NCBI GenBank assembly: GCA_902531885.1
Contig: CACAFZ010000003.1
Coordinates: forward strand, 1-59,286
Length of the DNA: 59,286 nucleotides
Source of the DNA: an uncultured Pelagibacteraceae bacterium
GTDB taxonomy: Bacteria; Pseudomonadota; Alphaproteobacteria; Pelagibacterales; Pelagibacteraceae
Direction: 5' to 3'
Shown here: positions 47,624-57,829 of the stretch, in pieces
How positions within the stretch are numbered: position 1 is the stretch's first letter
How the letters are laid out: every line of letters begins with the position of its first letter
Program-made: the position numbers and the translations under genes
Notes under the pieces: generated by a model
Told to the model about the DNA's origin: nothing
Database searches by the model: none
What the model saw: only the letters and a program-made list of their open reading frames with translations

Positions 47624-48338
47624 TTATTACTGCATTTATCCATTTATAGATGTATACGAACGTCCTTCAATTAAGGCTAAGATTAGCTCACAAGTCATAT
47701 ATGGTGAAAAATTTAAAGTATTAAAAAAAGTAAAAAATTTTTTAAAAATAAAAACATTTTACGACAGGTACTATGGTTATATTAAGAATAAAAAATTTAA
47801 TAATAAATTTAACCCTTCATATAAAGTAAAAGTTTTAAAAACTAGAATTTATGGGTCAAATAATTTTTTGCCATTTTCTAGTGAGATTCAAATTTTAAAA
47901 AAAAAAAAAAATTATGTAATGTTTGAAGAAAATAAATGGATAAAAACAAAAGATATAACTCTTATAAATAAAAAAGAAAGAAATTTTGTTAAAATTTTAA
48001 ATTTATATAATAATTGTAAATATAAATGGGGAGGGAAAACTTTTAAAGGAATCGATTGTTCTGCTTTAATTCAAATATTTTATAAATTTAATAACAAATT
48101 TTTTCCAAGAGATACAGTTGATCAAATTAAATTTAAAAAAGAAATTAATAAAAAACAAAAATATAAAAGAGGAGATATTATATATTGGAAAGGCCATGTA
48201 GCACTATGTGTTAATTCAAAAAAATTAATTCATGCCTATGGACCAGAAAAAAAAGTTATTACAATGCCTATCAAAGAAACAATAGGTAGAATAGAAAAAA
48301 CGGCAAATCTAAAAGTTAGAAAAGTTTGCAAAATATAA
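47610..48338 (+). CDS. NlpC/P60 cysteine peptidase with SH3-like N-terminus
   Basis: A 242-residue protein. Residues about 8-120 form two SH3b-like beta domains (GEKFKVLKKV, SEIQILKKK). The NlpC/P60 domain (about 125-242) has the catalytic Cys150 in KGIDCSALIQ, His196 in WKGHVALC and a third polar residue His208 in LIHAYG. No signal peptide is visible, so it probably acts in the cytoplasm on imported muropeptides, like YkfC-type dipeptidases. The start is TTG (47610) or GTG (47613), inside the end of ampG. The gene contains a run of 15 A (47897-47911). Confidence 0.87.
   Translation: MVQNNYYCIYPFIDVYERPSIKAKISSQVIYGEKFKVLKKVKNFLKIKTFYDRYYGYIKNKKFNNKFNPSYKVKVLKTRIYGSNNFLPFSSEIQILKKKKNYVMFEENKWIKTKDITLINKKERNFVKILNLYNNCKYKWGGKTFKGIDCSALIQIFYKFNNKFFPRDTVDQIKFKKEINKKQKYKRGDIIYWKGHVALCVNSKKLIHAYGPEKKVITMPIKETIGRIEKTANLKVRKVCKI
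47897..47911 (+). repeat. Run of 15 adenines inside the NlpC/P60 gene
   Basis: Fifteen consecutive A residues encode part of an LKKKKN stretch at about residues 97-101, in the second SH3-like domain ahead of the peptidase domain. The run is in frame as sequenced. It is the longest homopolymer I noticed in the window (others reach 12). Replication or transcription slippage here would cut off the catalytic domain. Confidence 0.9.
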
Positions 48339-48339
48339 G

Positions 48340-49236
48340 TTATTCTCTTCCAAAATCTGGTTTTGCAACATCTTGTTTTAATAGAACAATTTGTTTTCTT
48401 ACTTTTTTAGAATTAACTAACTTTGATAAAAGTTTCTTATTATTTTTACTTTGAATATTTTTTTTAAATGAATTTAAATTTCTAGTAAATAAATTTATGG
48501 CTTGAATAATACTATTATTACTAAAAAATATATCTCTCCACATTATCTCATTTGATGCAGCTATTCTTGAAAAATCTCTTAATCCTCCAGCACTGAATTT
48601 GACCAAATTTTTTCTTTGAATTTTTTGTGAATCTTGAGCTGTTTTAATTAAATTATATGCAATTAAGTGAGGCAAATGACTAGTTATTGAAAAAATTTTG
48701 TCGTGATTATTTGCATCCATTAAAATGACTTTAGAACCAAGTTTTTTCCAAAATTTCTTTAGTAAATCAATTTTTTTTGAAACTTTTCTTTTTTCTTTAA
48801 TAATTACACACCATTTATTTAAAAATAAATTTTTACTTCCGTGCTCAGGACCGCTTACTTCAGATCCTGCTATTGGATGACTTGATATCCAGTATAACCT
48901 TTTACTTAAAAATTTGTTTTTTAGTTTAATTACATTTATTTTTGTTGATCCAACATCGGTTATTAAACATTTTGATTTTAAGTTTTTGTTTAGTTTGTGA
49001 ATTATTTTTTTGTACTCACTCATGTGAGTACAAATAATAACTAAATCAACATCTCCTATGTGATTGTCGAGTTTTTTTATAATTTTAATATTAGGTTTTA
49101 TTTTTTTAATTTTTGAAATATTTTTTTTAGATTTTTCATATACCAATATTGTTTTTGATAAATTTTTACTATAAATCCCTCTTAAAACAGAAGAACCTAA
49201 TAGTCCACAACCAATAATTAGTACTTTATTGAACAT
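48340..49236 (-). CDS. tyrC: Prephenate dehydrogenase family (TyrA/TyrC)
   Basis: A 298-residue NAD(P)-dependent dehydrogenase: Rossmann motif VLIIGCGLLGSSVL (5-18), VDLVIICTHMSEY, the LITDVGSTK segment, and the catalytic-histidine region SSHPIAGSEVSGPEHGS (about 117-133). It makes 4-hydroxyphenylpyruvate from prephenate or tyrosine from arogenate. It overlaps hisC upstream by 11 bases; hisC-tyrC pairs next to metX are typical of Alphaproteobacteria, and the aminotransferase may serve aromatic synthesis too. The stop is 1 base from the convergent NlpC/P60 gene. Confidence 0.93.
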   Translation of the reverse strand: MFNKVLIIGCGLLGSSVLRGIYSKNLSKTILVYEKSKKNISKIKKIKPNIKIIKKLDNHIGDVDLVIICTHMSEYKKIIHKLNKNLKSKCLITDVGSTKINVIKLKNKFLSKRLYWISSHPIAGSEVSGPEHGSKNLFLNKWCVIIKEKRKVSKKIDLLKKFWKKLGSKVILMDANNHDKIFSITSHLPHLIAYNLIKTAQDSQKIQRKNLVKFSAGGLRDFSRIAASNEIMWRDIFFSNNSIIQAINLFTRNLNSFKKNIQSKNNKKLLSKLVNSKKVRKQIVLLKQDVAKPDFGRE

Positions 49237-50320
49237 TTTCGAAAATTTTACCTACAGTATTTAAAAATAATTTATTTTCTCTACTATTTCCAATAGTTAA
49301 TCTTAAGCAATTATTTATACCATAAGTTTTTGTTTCTCTTAATATTAAACCCTTAATTTGTAATTTTTTTTCTACTTTATTTGCAGATAATTTACATTTA
49401 TTAAAATTTAGTAAAAGAAAATTTCCACTTACTTTATTTGTAGTAATACTATATTTTTTAATAGATTCTTTAATTATTTTTCCCCAAAATAAATTATGTT
49501 TTACTGATTTTTTTATAAATTTTTTATCTTTTAAAGACTCTATTGCACACAGTTGTGCAACCCTATTTACGTTAAAGGGAGGTTTAATAATGTTTAGCGC
49601 ATCTATAATTTCTCTACTTCCATATCCCCAGCCCACTCTTAGAGAGGCAAGGCCATAAGCTTTTGAAAAAGTTCTCAAAATAAATACATTATTATTTTTT
49701 TTAAAAATTTTTAGACCTGAAGAATATTTTTTATCCTTCATATATTCATCATATGCATCATCAATAACTAGTAAAATTTTTTTACTTAATCTTTTTCTTA
49801 AATCAATTAATTCATTTTTATATAAATATGTTCCAGTTGGATTGTTTGGATTAGCTAAAAAAACAATTTTAGTTTTCCTACTAACTTTCTTTAATATTTC
49901 ATCAACTAAAACTTTAAAATTTTTTTCTTTTGAAAAAATTACTTTTGCACCAACTATAGATGAATAAATTCTGTACATCAAAAAACTATATTTTGGTACT
50001 ATTACTTCATCACCAGGTTTAAGAAAAAGTTGACATAACATTTGAATTACTTCGTCAGAACCTGAGCCACATATAATTTTATTGAAGTCACAACTAAATT
50101 TTTTTGAGATTAACTTTCTTAGCTCACTTGATTTACTGTCTGGATATTTAGAAATATTGATTTTGTTTTTTAAAATTTTATTAACTTTTGGACTAAAACC
50201 CAAAGCAGACTCATTTGCTGAAAGCTTTATTGTATTTCTTTTTTTTTTTAAAAAAGATCCTCCTGGTTTATAAGCTTCTATTTTAATTCTTTTAAAACTT
50301 GGTAAAGTCATAATTTTCAA
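49226..50320 (-). CDS. hisC: Histidinol-phosphate aminotransferase family
   Basis: A 364-residue fold-type I PLP aminotransferase. LSANESALGFSPKV at the N-terminus, GSGSDEVIQML, the FLANPNNPTGTYL motif, VIDDAYDEYM with the PLP-binding Asp, and LRTFSKAYGLASLRVGWGYG with the Schiff-base Lys near 219 are all in place. HisC enzymes act in histidine synthesis and often also on aromatic keto acids; pairing with tyrC favours the latter as a second role. The start ATG at 50320 could be replaced by another three codons in (50311). It is divergent from metX. Confidence 0.93.
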   Translation of the reverse strand: MKIMTLPSFKRIKIEAYKPGGSFLKKKRNTIKLSANESALGFSPKVNKILKNKINISKYPDSKSSELRKLISKKFSCDFNKIICGSGSDEVIQMLCQLFLKPGDEVIVPKYSFLMYRIYSSIVGAKVIFSKEKNFKVLVDEILKKVSRKTKIVFLANPNNPTGTYLYKNELIDLRKRLSKKILLVIDDAYDEYMKDKKYSSGLKIFKKNNNVFILRTFSKAYGLASLRVGWGYGSREIIDALNIIKPPFNVNRVAQLCAIESLKDKKFIKKSVKHNLFWGKIIKESIKKYSITTNKVSGNFLLLNFNKCKLSANKVEKKLQIKGLILRETKTYGINNCLRLTIGNSRENKLFLNTVGKIFENVQ

Positions 50321-50346
50321 TAATTTTTAACCTTATAGATAAAAAA

Positions 50347-50375
50347 TTGACATATAAAAAGGTATAATGTATTAA
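50347..50375 (+). promoter_or_regulatory. Candidate promoter of metX
   Basis: A perfect -35 box TTGACA (50347-50352) is followed after 17 bases by TATTAA (50370-50375). A better-looking TATAAT (50363-50368) is only 10 bases away, too close to pair with that -35. Transcription from this promoter would begin close to 50381, the first base of the SAM-II element, which supports the assignment. Confidence 0.5.
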
Positions 50376-50380
50376 ACAAA

Positions 50381-50430
50381 TGCGCTGATTTAACTGAATT
50401 GCGAGCGCTATAAAAAAACCGCTAAATAAG
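50381..50430 (+). promoter_or_regulatory. SAM-II riboswitch upstream of metX
   Basis: The element has the conserved SAM-II parts in order: P1 5' strand GCGCT (50382-50386), loop beginning GATTTAACTG and ending ATTGCG, P1 3' strand AGCGC (50404-50408), an A-rich joiner, and the 3' pseudoknot-forming CCGCTAAA (50419-50426). SAM-II binds S-adenosylmethionine and lowers translation of methionine genes in Alphaproteobacteria. It lies about 35 bases ahead of the metX ATG, which is farther than in many examples where the element overlaps the ribosome binding site. Confidence 0.87.
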
Positions 50431-50464
50431 TTTTTTTACCTCACAATTCAAAGATAAGAAAAAA

Positions 50465-51598
50465 ATGAACAATATAGAAAAGGTAAAAAGATTAATTATT
50501 GATAAACCATTGAAGCTTGATTGTGGACAAACTATATCTAATTTTCCATTAGCATACGAAACCTATGGTAAACTTAATGATAAAAAAGATAATGCAATTT
50601 TAGCATTTCATGCTCTTTCAGGAGATCAGTTTGTTTCAGGTATAAACCCCATAACTAACAAAGAAGGTTGGTGGAATTATCTTATAGGACCTGGAAAAGC
50701 TATAGATACAGAAAAATATTTTGTAATTTGTGCAAATGTAATTGGAGGATGTATGGGCTCTTATGGTCCAAGCAATATAAATCCAAAGACTAATAAAAAT
50801 TTTGGAACAGAATTTCCAGTTATAACTATAAATGATATGGTTAATGCTCAATATCATTTATTAGAATTTTTTAAAATTAAAAAATTATTTTCAGTTTTAG
50901 GTGGGTCAATGGGGGGAATGCAAGTTTTACAGTTTGTTTCTAATTTTCCAGATAAATCAGAAACCGCTATACCTATAGCTTGCACTGCCAGTCATTCTGC
51001 ACAAAACATAGCACTAAATGAACTTGGAAGACAATCCATTATGGCGGACCATAACTGGTCAAAAGGATTTTATGAAGAAAACAAAAAGTCGCCAGATAAA
51101 GGATTGGCTGTTGCAAGAATGGCAGCACATATTACTTATTTATCAAAAAAAGGTTTGGAAGAAAAATTTGGAAGAAAACTCCAGGAAAGAGATGACTTAA
51201 ATTTTAGTTTTGATGCAGATTTTCAAATTGAAAGTTACCTTAGATACCAAGGCTCAGTATTTGTAGATAGATTTGATGCAAATAGTTATCTTTATATAAC
51301 AAGAGCAATGGATTATTTTGATCTTACAAAACAATTTAATGGAAACCTTTCAAAAGCATTTGAAAAATCTGATACAAAATTTTTTATTATATCTTTTACT
51401 TCTGATTGGTTATACCCAACCTCTGAAAATCGAGAAATAGTAATTGCATTAAATTCTATTGGAAAAAATGTTGGATTTGCTGAAATAACATCTGATAAAG
51501 GTCACGACTCATTTTTATTAGATGTTCCTGATTTTCTAAATACAATTAAAAATTTTTTAAACACATCATATAACAAACTAAATGAAAAAAGAATTTAA
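50465..51598 (+). CDS. metX: Homoserine O-acetyltransferase (or O-succinyltransferase) MetX
   Basis: A 377-residue alpha/beta-hydrolase-fold acyltransferase that activates homoserine for methionine synthesis. AFHALSGDQFVSG forms the oxyanion region, the nucleophile is Ser148 in LGGSMGGMQ, and the Asp and His of the triad are in TSDWLYP (near 310) and DKGHDSF (near 343). GCMGSYGPSNINP is conserved. Recent work shows that acyl specificity in MetX varies, so acetyl versus succinyl is not certain. It is controlled by the upstream SAM-II element and overlaps metW by 17 bases. Confidence 0.94.
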   Translation: MNNIEKVKRLIIDKPLKLDCGQTISNFPLAYETYGKLNDKKDNAILAFHALSGDQFVSGINPITNKEGWWNYLIGPGKAIDTEKYFVICANVIGGCMGSYGPSNINPKTNKNFGTEFPVITINDMVNAQYHLLEFFKIKKLFSVLGGSMGGMQVLQFVSNFPDKSETAIPIACTASHSAQNIALNELGRQSIMADHNWSKGFYEENKKSPDKGLAVARMAAHITYLSKKGLEEKFGRKLQERDDLNFSFDADFQIESYLRYQGSVFVDRFDANSYLYITRAMDYFDLTKQFNGNLSKAFEKSDTKFFIISFTSDWLYPTSENREIVIALNSIGKNVGFAEITSDKGHDSFLLDVPDFLNTIKNFLNTSYNKLNEKRI

Positions 51599-52136
51599 CA
51601 TAATAGCAAAATTAGTAGAAAAAAATTCAAAAGTTTTGGATGTTGGTTGTGGTGATGGTGAATTAATGAAATATATTAATGAAAATATTACAAATGATAT
51701 AAGAGGTTTGGAAATATCAAAGAGTAATGTACAAAAATGTATAGAAAGAGGATTAACAGTTATTGAAGGAGATGCTGAAAAAGATTTAAAACAATTTCCC
51801 AAATCATCTTTTGATTATGTTATTTTAGGTCAAACACTTCAAGCATTTCTAAATCCAGAAAATGTAATTACCGAATTATTAAGAGTTGGAAAAAAAGCAA
51901 TTGTTACAATACCAAATTTTGGATATTGGAAAGTTAGATTACATTTGCTTTTTAAAGGCACAATGCCAATAACAAAAAATTTACCCAATGAATGGTATAA
52001 CACTCCAAATCTTCATATGTGTACTATTAAAGATTTTGTAAATTATTGTAATAAAAAAAATATAAAAATTAATAGTCAAAATTTAAGTTATAAAAATTTA
52101 TTTTCTCAATTAGGAATTTTTTTAATAGAAAAATAG
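51582..52136 (+). CDS. metW: MetW, methionine biosynthesis methyltransferase-fold protein
   Basis: A 184-residue SAM-dependent methyltransferase-fold protein with the SAM loop VLDVGCGDGEL (18-28), the GLEISKSNVQKCIERGL segment, and the conserved VTIPNFGYWKVRLHLLFKG string. MetW is found with MetX in many Proteobacteria and is thought to be needed for its activity, though its own reaction is not established. The 17-base overlap with metX indicates coupled translation. The next gene, gloB, starts 1 base after its stop. Confidence 0.94.
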   Translation: MKKEFNIIAKLVEKNSKVLDVGCGDGELMKYINENITNDIRGLEISKSNVQKCIERGLTVIEGDAEKDLKQFPKSSFDYVILGQTLQAFLNPENVITELLRVGKKAIVTIPNFGYWKVRLHLLFKGTMPITKNLPNEWYNTPNLHMCTIKDFVNYCNKKNIKINSQNLSYKNLFSQLGIFLIEK

Positions 52137-52137
52137 T

Positions 52138-52857
52138 ATGAAAGTTGAAATAATTAAATGCCTGCAAGATAATTATTCATATTTGATAATAAATGAAAAA
52201 AACCAAAACGCATGCGTAATTGACCCAAGTGAAGCTAAACCAATTATTGATTTTGTTGAAAAAAAAAATATTAATTTAAAATTTATTTTAAATACACATC
52301 ATCATTATGATCATATTGGTGGAAATAATGAGTTAAAAAAAAAATATGGAGTGAAAATTGTTGGATTTATAAACGATAAAGATAAAATTCCAAAAATAGA
52401 TATATTTGTTGAAAATAATCAAACATGGATGAATGAAGATTTTCAAGCAAAAATTATTCATATTCCAGGGCATACGTTAGGTCATATTTGTTTTTATTTT
52501 TCAAAAGATAAAATAGCTTTTACTGGAGATACACTTTTTTCGCTTGGTTGTGGCAGGATATTTGAAGGCACGTATGAACAAATGTTTGCTTCTTTAAATA
52601 AACTAAAAAAACTTCCCATTGATACTAAAATTTATTGTGGGCATGAATATACTCTTAAAAATTCAATGTTTTGCTTACAATATGAAAAAAATAATAAAAA
52701 TTTAGAAAAAAAAATTTTTGAAATTAAAGATAAATTAAAAAATAATTTACCTACACTTCCTTCAACAATTGGCGAAGAATTAGCATGTAATATTTTTTTA
52801 AGAGCAAAAAATCTAGAAGACTTTTCAAAACTAAGAGATTTAAAGGATAATTTCTAA
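52138..52857 (+). CDS. gloB: Hydroxyacylglutathione hydrolase (glyoxalase II)
   Basis: A 239-residue metallo-beta-lactamase-fold hydrolase with the dinuclear motif NTHHHYDHIGG (His54, His56, Asp58, His59). Further ligand motifs are PGHTLGHICFYF, FTGDTLFSLGCGRIFEGT and IYCGHEYTLKN. It releases D-lactate and glutathione from S-lactoylglutathione, the second step of methylglyoxal detoxification. In Alphaproteobacteria it is often close to metW. Length is slightly short of E. coli GloB (251). It ends the SAM-II-controlled unit. Confidence 0.93.
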   Translation: MKVEIIKCLQDNYSYLIINEKNQNACVIDPSEAKPIIDFVEKKNINLKFILNTHHHYDHIGGNNELKKKYGVKIVGFINDKDKIPKIDIFVENNQTWMNEDFQAKIIHIPGHTLGHICFYFSKDKIAFTGDTLFSLGCGRIFEGTYEQMFASLNKLKKLPIDTKIYCGHEYTLKNSMFCLQYEKNNKNLEKKIFEIKDKLKNNLPTLPSTIGEELACNIFLRAKNLEDFSKLRDLKDNF

Positions 52858-52867
52858 TTTATTCAAC

Positions 52868-52895
52868 TTGACTAAAAGAAGCCTAGAACTATATT
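52868..52895 (+). promoter_or_regulatory. Sigma70 promoter of the rplU operon
   Basis: TTGACT (52868-52873) and TATATT (52890-52895) are 16 bases apart and lie in the 65-base gap between gloB and rplU. Matches are 5/6 in each box. The spacer carries GCCTAG, also seen in the spacer of the rpmB promoter. A Shine-Dalgarno AAGGA sits at about 52912-52916 before the rplU ATG. Confidence 0.65.
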
Positions 52896-52922
52896 GCCAT
52901 TTATAAAAATTAAGGATTTAAA

Positions 52923-53312
52923 ATGTCTTTTGCAGTAATACAAACAGGTGGAAAACAGTACAAAGTTAAAGCTAGCGATATATTAAAAATCGAAAAGCTT
53001 AAAAATAGTAAACCTGAAACTAAAATAGAATTTAATGAAGTGCTTGCATATGGAGATGACAAAACATTGGAAGTCGGCTCTCCATTGGTTAAAGGTGCAA
53101 AAGTAGAAGCAGAATTAATGAAAAATAGCAAAAATAGAACTATTTTAATTTTCAAAAAAAGAAGAAGAAAAAACTCAAGAAGAAAAAATGGACATAGACA
53201 ACAATATTCTCTAATAAAGATAAAAAAAATTTTTACTAAAGATGGTGCTATACTTTCCGAAGCGAAAAAAGTAGAGAAAAAAGAAATAAAAGAGGAAAAA
53301 AGTAAGATTTAA
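52923..53312 (+). CDS. rplU: 50S ribosomal protein L21
   Basis: A 129-residue protein starting [20 protein letters not shown], the L21 signature, with [20 protein letters not shown] and the C-terminal [20 protein letters not shown] stretch that contacts 23S rRNA. A Lys/Glu-rich extension of about 25 residues follows the usual end; such tails are common in Alphaproteobacteria. It heads the rplU-rpmA-obgE unit with its own promoter. The intergenic gap to rpmA is 2 bases. Confidence 0.97.
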   Translation: MSFAVIQTGGKQYKVKASDILKIEKLKNSKPETKIEFNEVLAYGDDKTLEVGSPLVKGAKVEAELMKNSKNRTILIFKKRRRKNSRRKNGHRQQYSLIKIKKIFTKDGAILSEAKKVEKKEIKEEKSKI

Positions 53313-53314
53313 TT

Positions 53315-53569
53315 ATGGCTACAAAAAAAGCAGGTGGATCATCTCGAAATGGACGTGACAGTGCTGGTCGTAGACTCGGTGTAAAAAAATATGGTGGTCA
53401 ATATGTCATACCAGGCAATATAATAGTAAGACAAAGAGGAACAAAAATATTTCCTGGAGAACACGTTGGTATGGGTAAAGACCATTCTATATTTGCTAAA
53501 GTTGAAGGCAAAGTAGAATTTAAAAAAACTAAATCTGATAGAACATTTGTTTCTGTAAAACCCAATTAA
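53315..53569 (+). CDS. rpmA: 50S ribosomal protein L27
   Basis: An 84-residue protein with the very conserved start [20 protein letters not shown], followed by [40 protein letters not shown] and a short tail. The N-terminus reaches the peptidyl-transferase centre. It follows rplU by 2 bases and precedes obgE by 33 bases, the standard bacterial order. Confidence 0.98.
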   Translation: MATKKAGGSSRNGRDSAGRRLGVKKYGGQYVIPGNIIVRQRGTKIFPGEHVGMGKDHSIFAKVEGKVEFKKTKSDRTFVSVKPN

Positions 53570-53584
53570 TCAATACAACTTTAA

Positions 53585-55682
<2,098 letters not shown>

Positions 55683-56933
55683 ATGAATAATTATTTAACA
55701 TCTGTAGGGAAAAATGCTTCGAAAGCTTTTAATAGTAAAATTAACACTAAATTAAAAAATAAAGTTTTAAATAAATTTTCACAACTATTAGAAAAAAATA
55801 AAAAAAAAATTATTAATCAAAATAAAAAAGATATTAACTTTGCAATAAAAAAAGGGCTTAAAAAAAATCTAATCGATAGACTTAAAATTAATAATAATAA
55901 ATTGGAAGAAATTGTTAAGTCGGTAAGAAAAATAGCTAAGTTAAAAGATCCAACAGACGTAACCTTAGATAAATGGAATCGACCAAATGGCTTAATAATA
56001 AAAAAAGTAACTATTCCGATAGGAATTATAGCGGTTATTTATGAAAGCAGACCAAACGTAACCTCTGATGTTTCTAGCCTGTGTTTTAAATCTGGAAATT
56101 GTGTGATATTGAGAGGTGGCTCTGAAGCATATTTTTCAAATAAATTAATTGCTGAACTTTTTAGAAAAGCTCTATCTATTTGTAAAGTTGATAAAAATTA
56201 TGTTCAATTCATAAAAAGTAGGAATAGAAAATTAGTAGATCTAATTCTATCCAAAATGGAAAATTATATTGATGTTGTAATACCTAGGGGTGGAAAAAAC
56301 TTGGTAAAAAAAGTCCAAATGTTTAGTTCAGTACCTGTTATAGGTCATTTGGAAGGAATTTGTCATACATATATAGATAAAGATGCTGATTTAAATCTAG
56401 CTAAAAAAATTATTTTAAATGCAAAACTCAGAAATACAAGTATTTGTGGAGCTACTGAAACAATTTTAATTCATGAAAAAAAATTAAAAAAATATGTAAA
56501 TCCAGTTTTAAGTGAACTAGAAAAAAATGGATGTATAATTTATTCGGATAAAAAAATTAAAAAAATATTTAAAGGAAAATTAAAAAAAGCAAATCAGAAG
56601 AGCTGGTCTACAGAATATTTATCTGCAAAAGTTTCGGTTAAGTCGGTAAAAAATATAAATGAGGCGATAAAACATATAAATAATTATGGTACAATGCATA
56701 CAGATGCAATCATTTCAAAAAATAAAAATACCGCAAAATATTTTTTAAAAAATGTAAAAAGTTCTATTGCAATTCATAATTCATCAACTCAGTTTGCTGA
56801 TGGTGGAGAGTTTGGTTTTGGCGGTGAAGTTGGTATTTCAACAAATAAACTTCCACCGAGAGGACCTGTTGGCTTAAATCAACTTGTAACATATAAATAC
56901 GAAGTTCTGGGATCAGGACAGATAAGAAAATAA
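55683..56933 (+). CDS. proA: Gamma-glutamyl phosphate reductase
   Basis: A 416-residue aldehyde-dehydrogenase-fold enzyme using NADPH to make glutamate-5-semialdehyde. IPIGIIAVIYESRPNVTSD (111-129), ILRGGSEAYFSN, the PRGGKNLV loop and the catalytic Cys255 in NTSICGATET are present. The tail motif FGFGGEVGISTNKLPPRGPV is diagnostic for ProA. It follows proB with no gap and is followed at once by nadD. Length is normal. Confidence 0.97.
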   Translation: MNNYLTSVGKNASKAFNSKINTKLKNKVLNKFSQLLEKNKKKIINQNKKDINFAIKKGLKKNLIDRLKINNNKLEEIVKSVRKIAKLKDPTDVTLDKWNRPNGLIIKKVTIPIGIIAVIYESRPNVTSDVSSLCFKSGNCVILRGGSEAYFSNKLIAELFRKALSICKVDKNYVQFIKSRNRKLVDLILSKMENYIDVVIPRGGKNLVKKVQMFSSVPVIGHLEGICHTYIDKDADLNLAKKIILNAKLRNTSICGATETILIHEKKLKKYVNPVLSELEKNGCIIYSDKKIKKIFKGKLKKANQKSWSTEYLSAKVSVKSVKNINEAIKHINNYGTMHTDAIISKNKNTAKYFLKNVKSSIAIHNSSTQFADGGEFGFGGEVGISTNKLPPRGPVGLNQLVTYKYEVLGSGQIRK

Positions 56934-57461
56934 TTGAATAAAAATAGTAAAGTGAAAATTGGAGTTTTAGGTGGAACATTTGATCCTCCACATATTGGAC
57001 ATTTAAAAATATCTGAAGAAGCAAAAAAAAGATATAAATTAAAAAAAATAATATGGGCTATAACTAAAAAAAATCCAATTAAGAATAAAAGTTCCTTAAA
57101 TTTAAGTAAAAGAATTAAACTATCTAAAAAAATAAGCCTAAAAAAAAAATATATTGAAGTTAAATTTTTTGAAAATAAAATTAGATCTAATAAAACGTTT
57201 AATCTAATAAATTTTCTAAAAAAAAATAAAAACTATAAAGAAATTTATTTTATTATGGGGGCTGACAACCTTATCAATTTTCACAAATGGTATAAATGGC
57301 AAAAAATTGCTTCAAAATGCATATTATTAGTTTTTGATAGAAATAAATATAGATCGAAATCTTTGAAGTCCATTACTTACAAAAAATATAATAAAAAAGG
57401 ATTAAAATTTATAAATTTTAAAAAAGTTAATATTTCATCTTCTAAATTAAGAAAAATTTGA
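56934..57461 (+). CDS. nadD: Nicotinate-nucleotide adenylyltransferase
   Basis: A 175-residue nucleotidyltransferase for NAD synthesis. The motif IGVLGGTFDPPHIGHLKISE includes the H-x-G-H catalytic pair, and the C-terminal ISSSKLRK is the second nucleotide-binding motif. IMGADNLINFHKWYKW is typical of NadD. The start may be TTG at 56934 directly after the proA stop, or GTG at 56952, which gives the usual MKIGVLGG start. There is no ATG. It is followed by rsfS after 17 bases. Confidence 0.92.
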   Translation: MNKNSKVKIGVLGGTFDPPHIGHLKISEEAKKRYKLKKIIWAITKKNPIKNKSSLNLSKRIKLSKKISLKKKYIEVKFFENKIRSNKTFNLINFLKKNKNYKEIYFIMGADNLINFHKWYKWQKIASKCILLVFDRNKYRSKSLKSITYKKYNKKGLKFINFKKVNISSSKLRKI

Positions 57462-57478
57462 TAGTCTTAATGTAATTA

Positions 57479-57829
57479 ATGGATAAAATTTACGAATTAA
57501 AAAATAAAATCCTTAAAGTTTTAGATAATAATAAGGCTCTCGATATAGTTTCAATTGATCTTGACGGCAAATCTTCAATAGCTGATTATATGATAGTAGC
57601 AAGTGGAACCTCATCTAGGCATATACAAGCTCTTTCGGAGCAAGTATTAGAGCAGTTTAAAAAAAGTGGAGTTATAAATTGCAAAGTAGAAGGTGCAGAA
57701 AGTTTAGACTGGAAACTTATTGATGGTATTGATGTAATTGTTCATATATTTAATCCAGAGAAAAGAAAATTTTATGAATTAGAAAAAATATGGTCAGAAT
57801 TAATTCCAAAAGAAAAGATAATGATATGA
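57479..57829 (+). CDS. rsfS: Ribosomal silencing factor RsfS
   Basis: A 116-residue protein of the Iojap/RsfS family that binds L14 and prevents subunit joining when nutrients are scarce. LDIVSIDLDGKSSIADYMIVASGTSS (split across 20-45), RHIQALSEQV and the GAESLDWKLIDGIDVIVHIF region are characteristic. It follows nadD by 17 bases. In most relatives rlmH follows; here ctpA starts inside the rsfS stop (ATGA overlap), so rlmH is missing from the position. Confidence 0.95.
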   Translation: MDKIYELKNKILKVLDNNKALDIVSIDLDGKSSIADYMIVASGTSSRHIQALSEQVLEQFKKSGVINCKVEGAESLDWKLIDGIDVIVHIFNPEKRKFYELEKIWSELIPKEKIMI

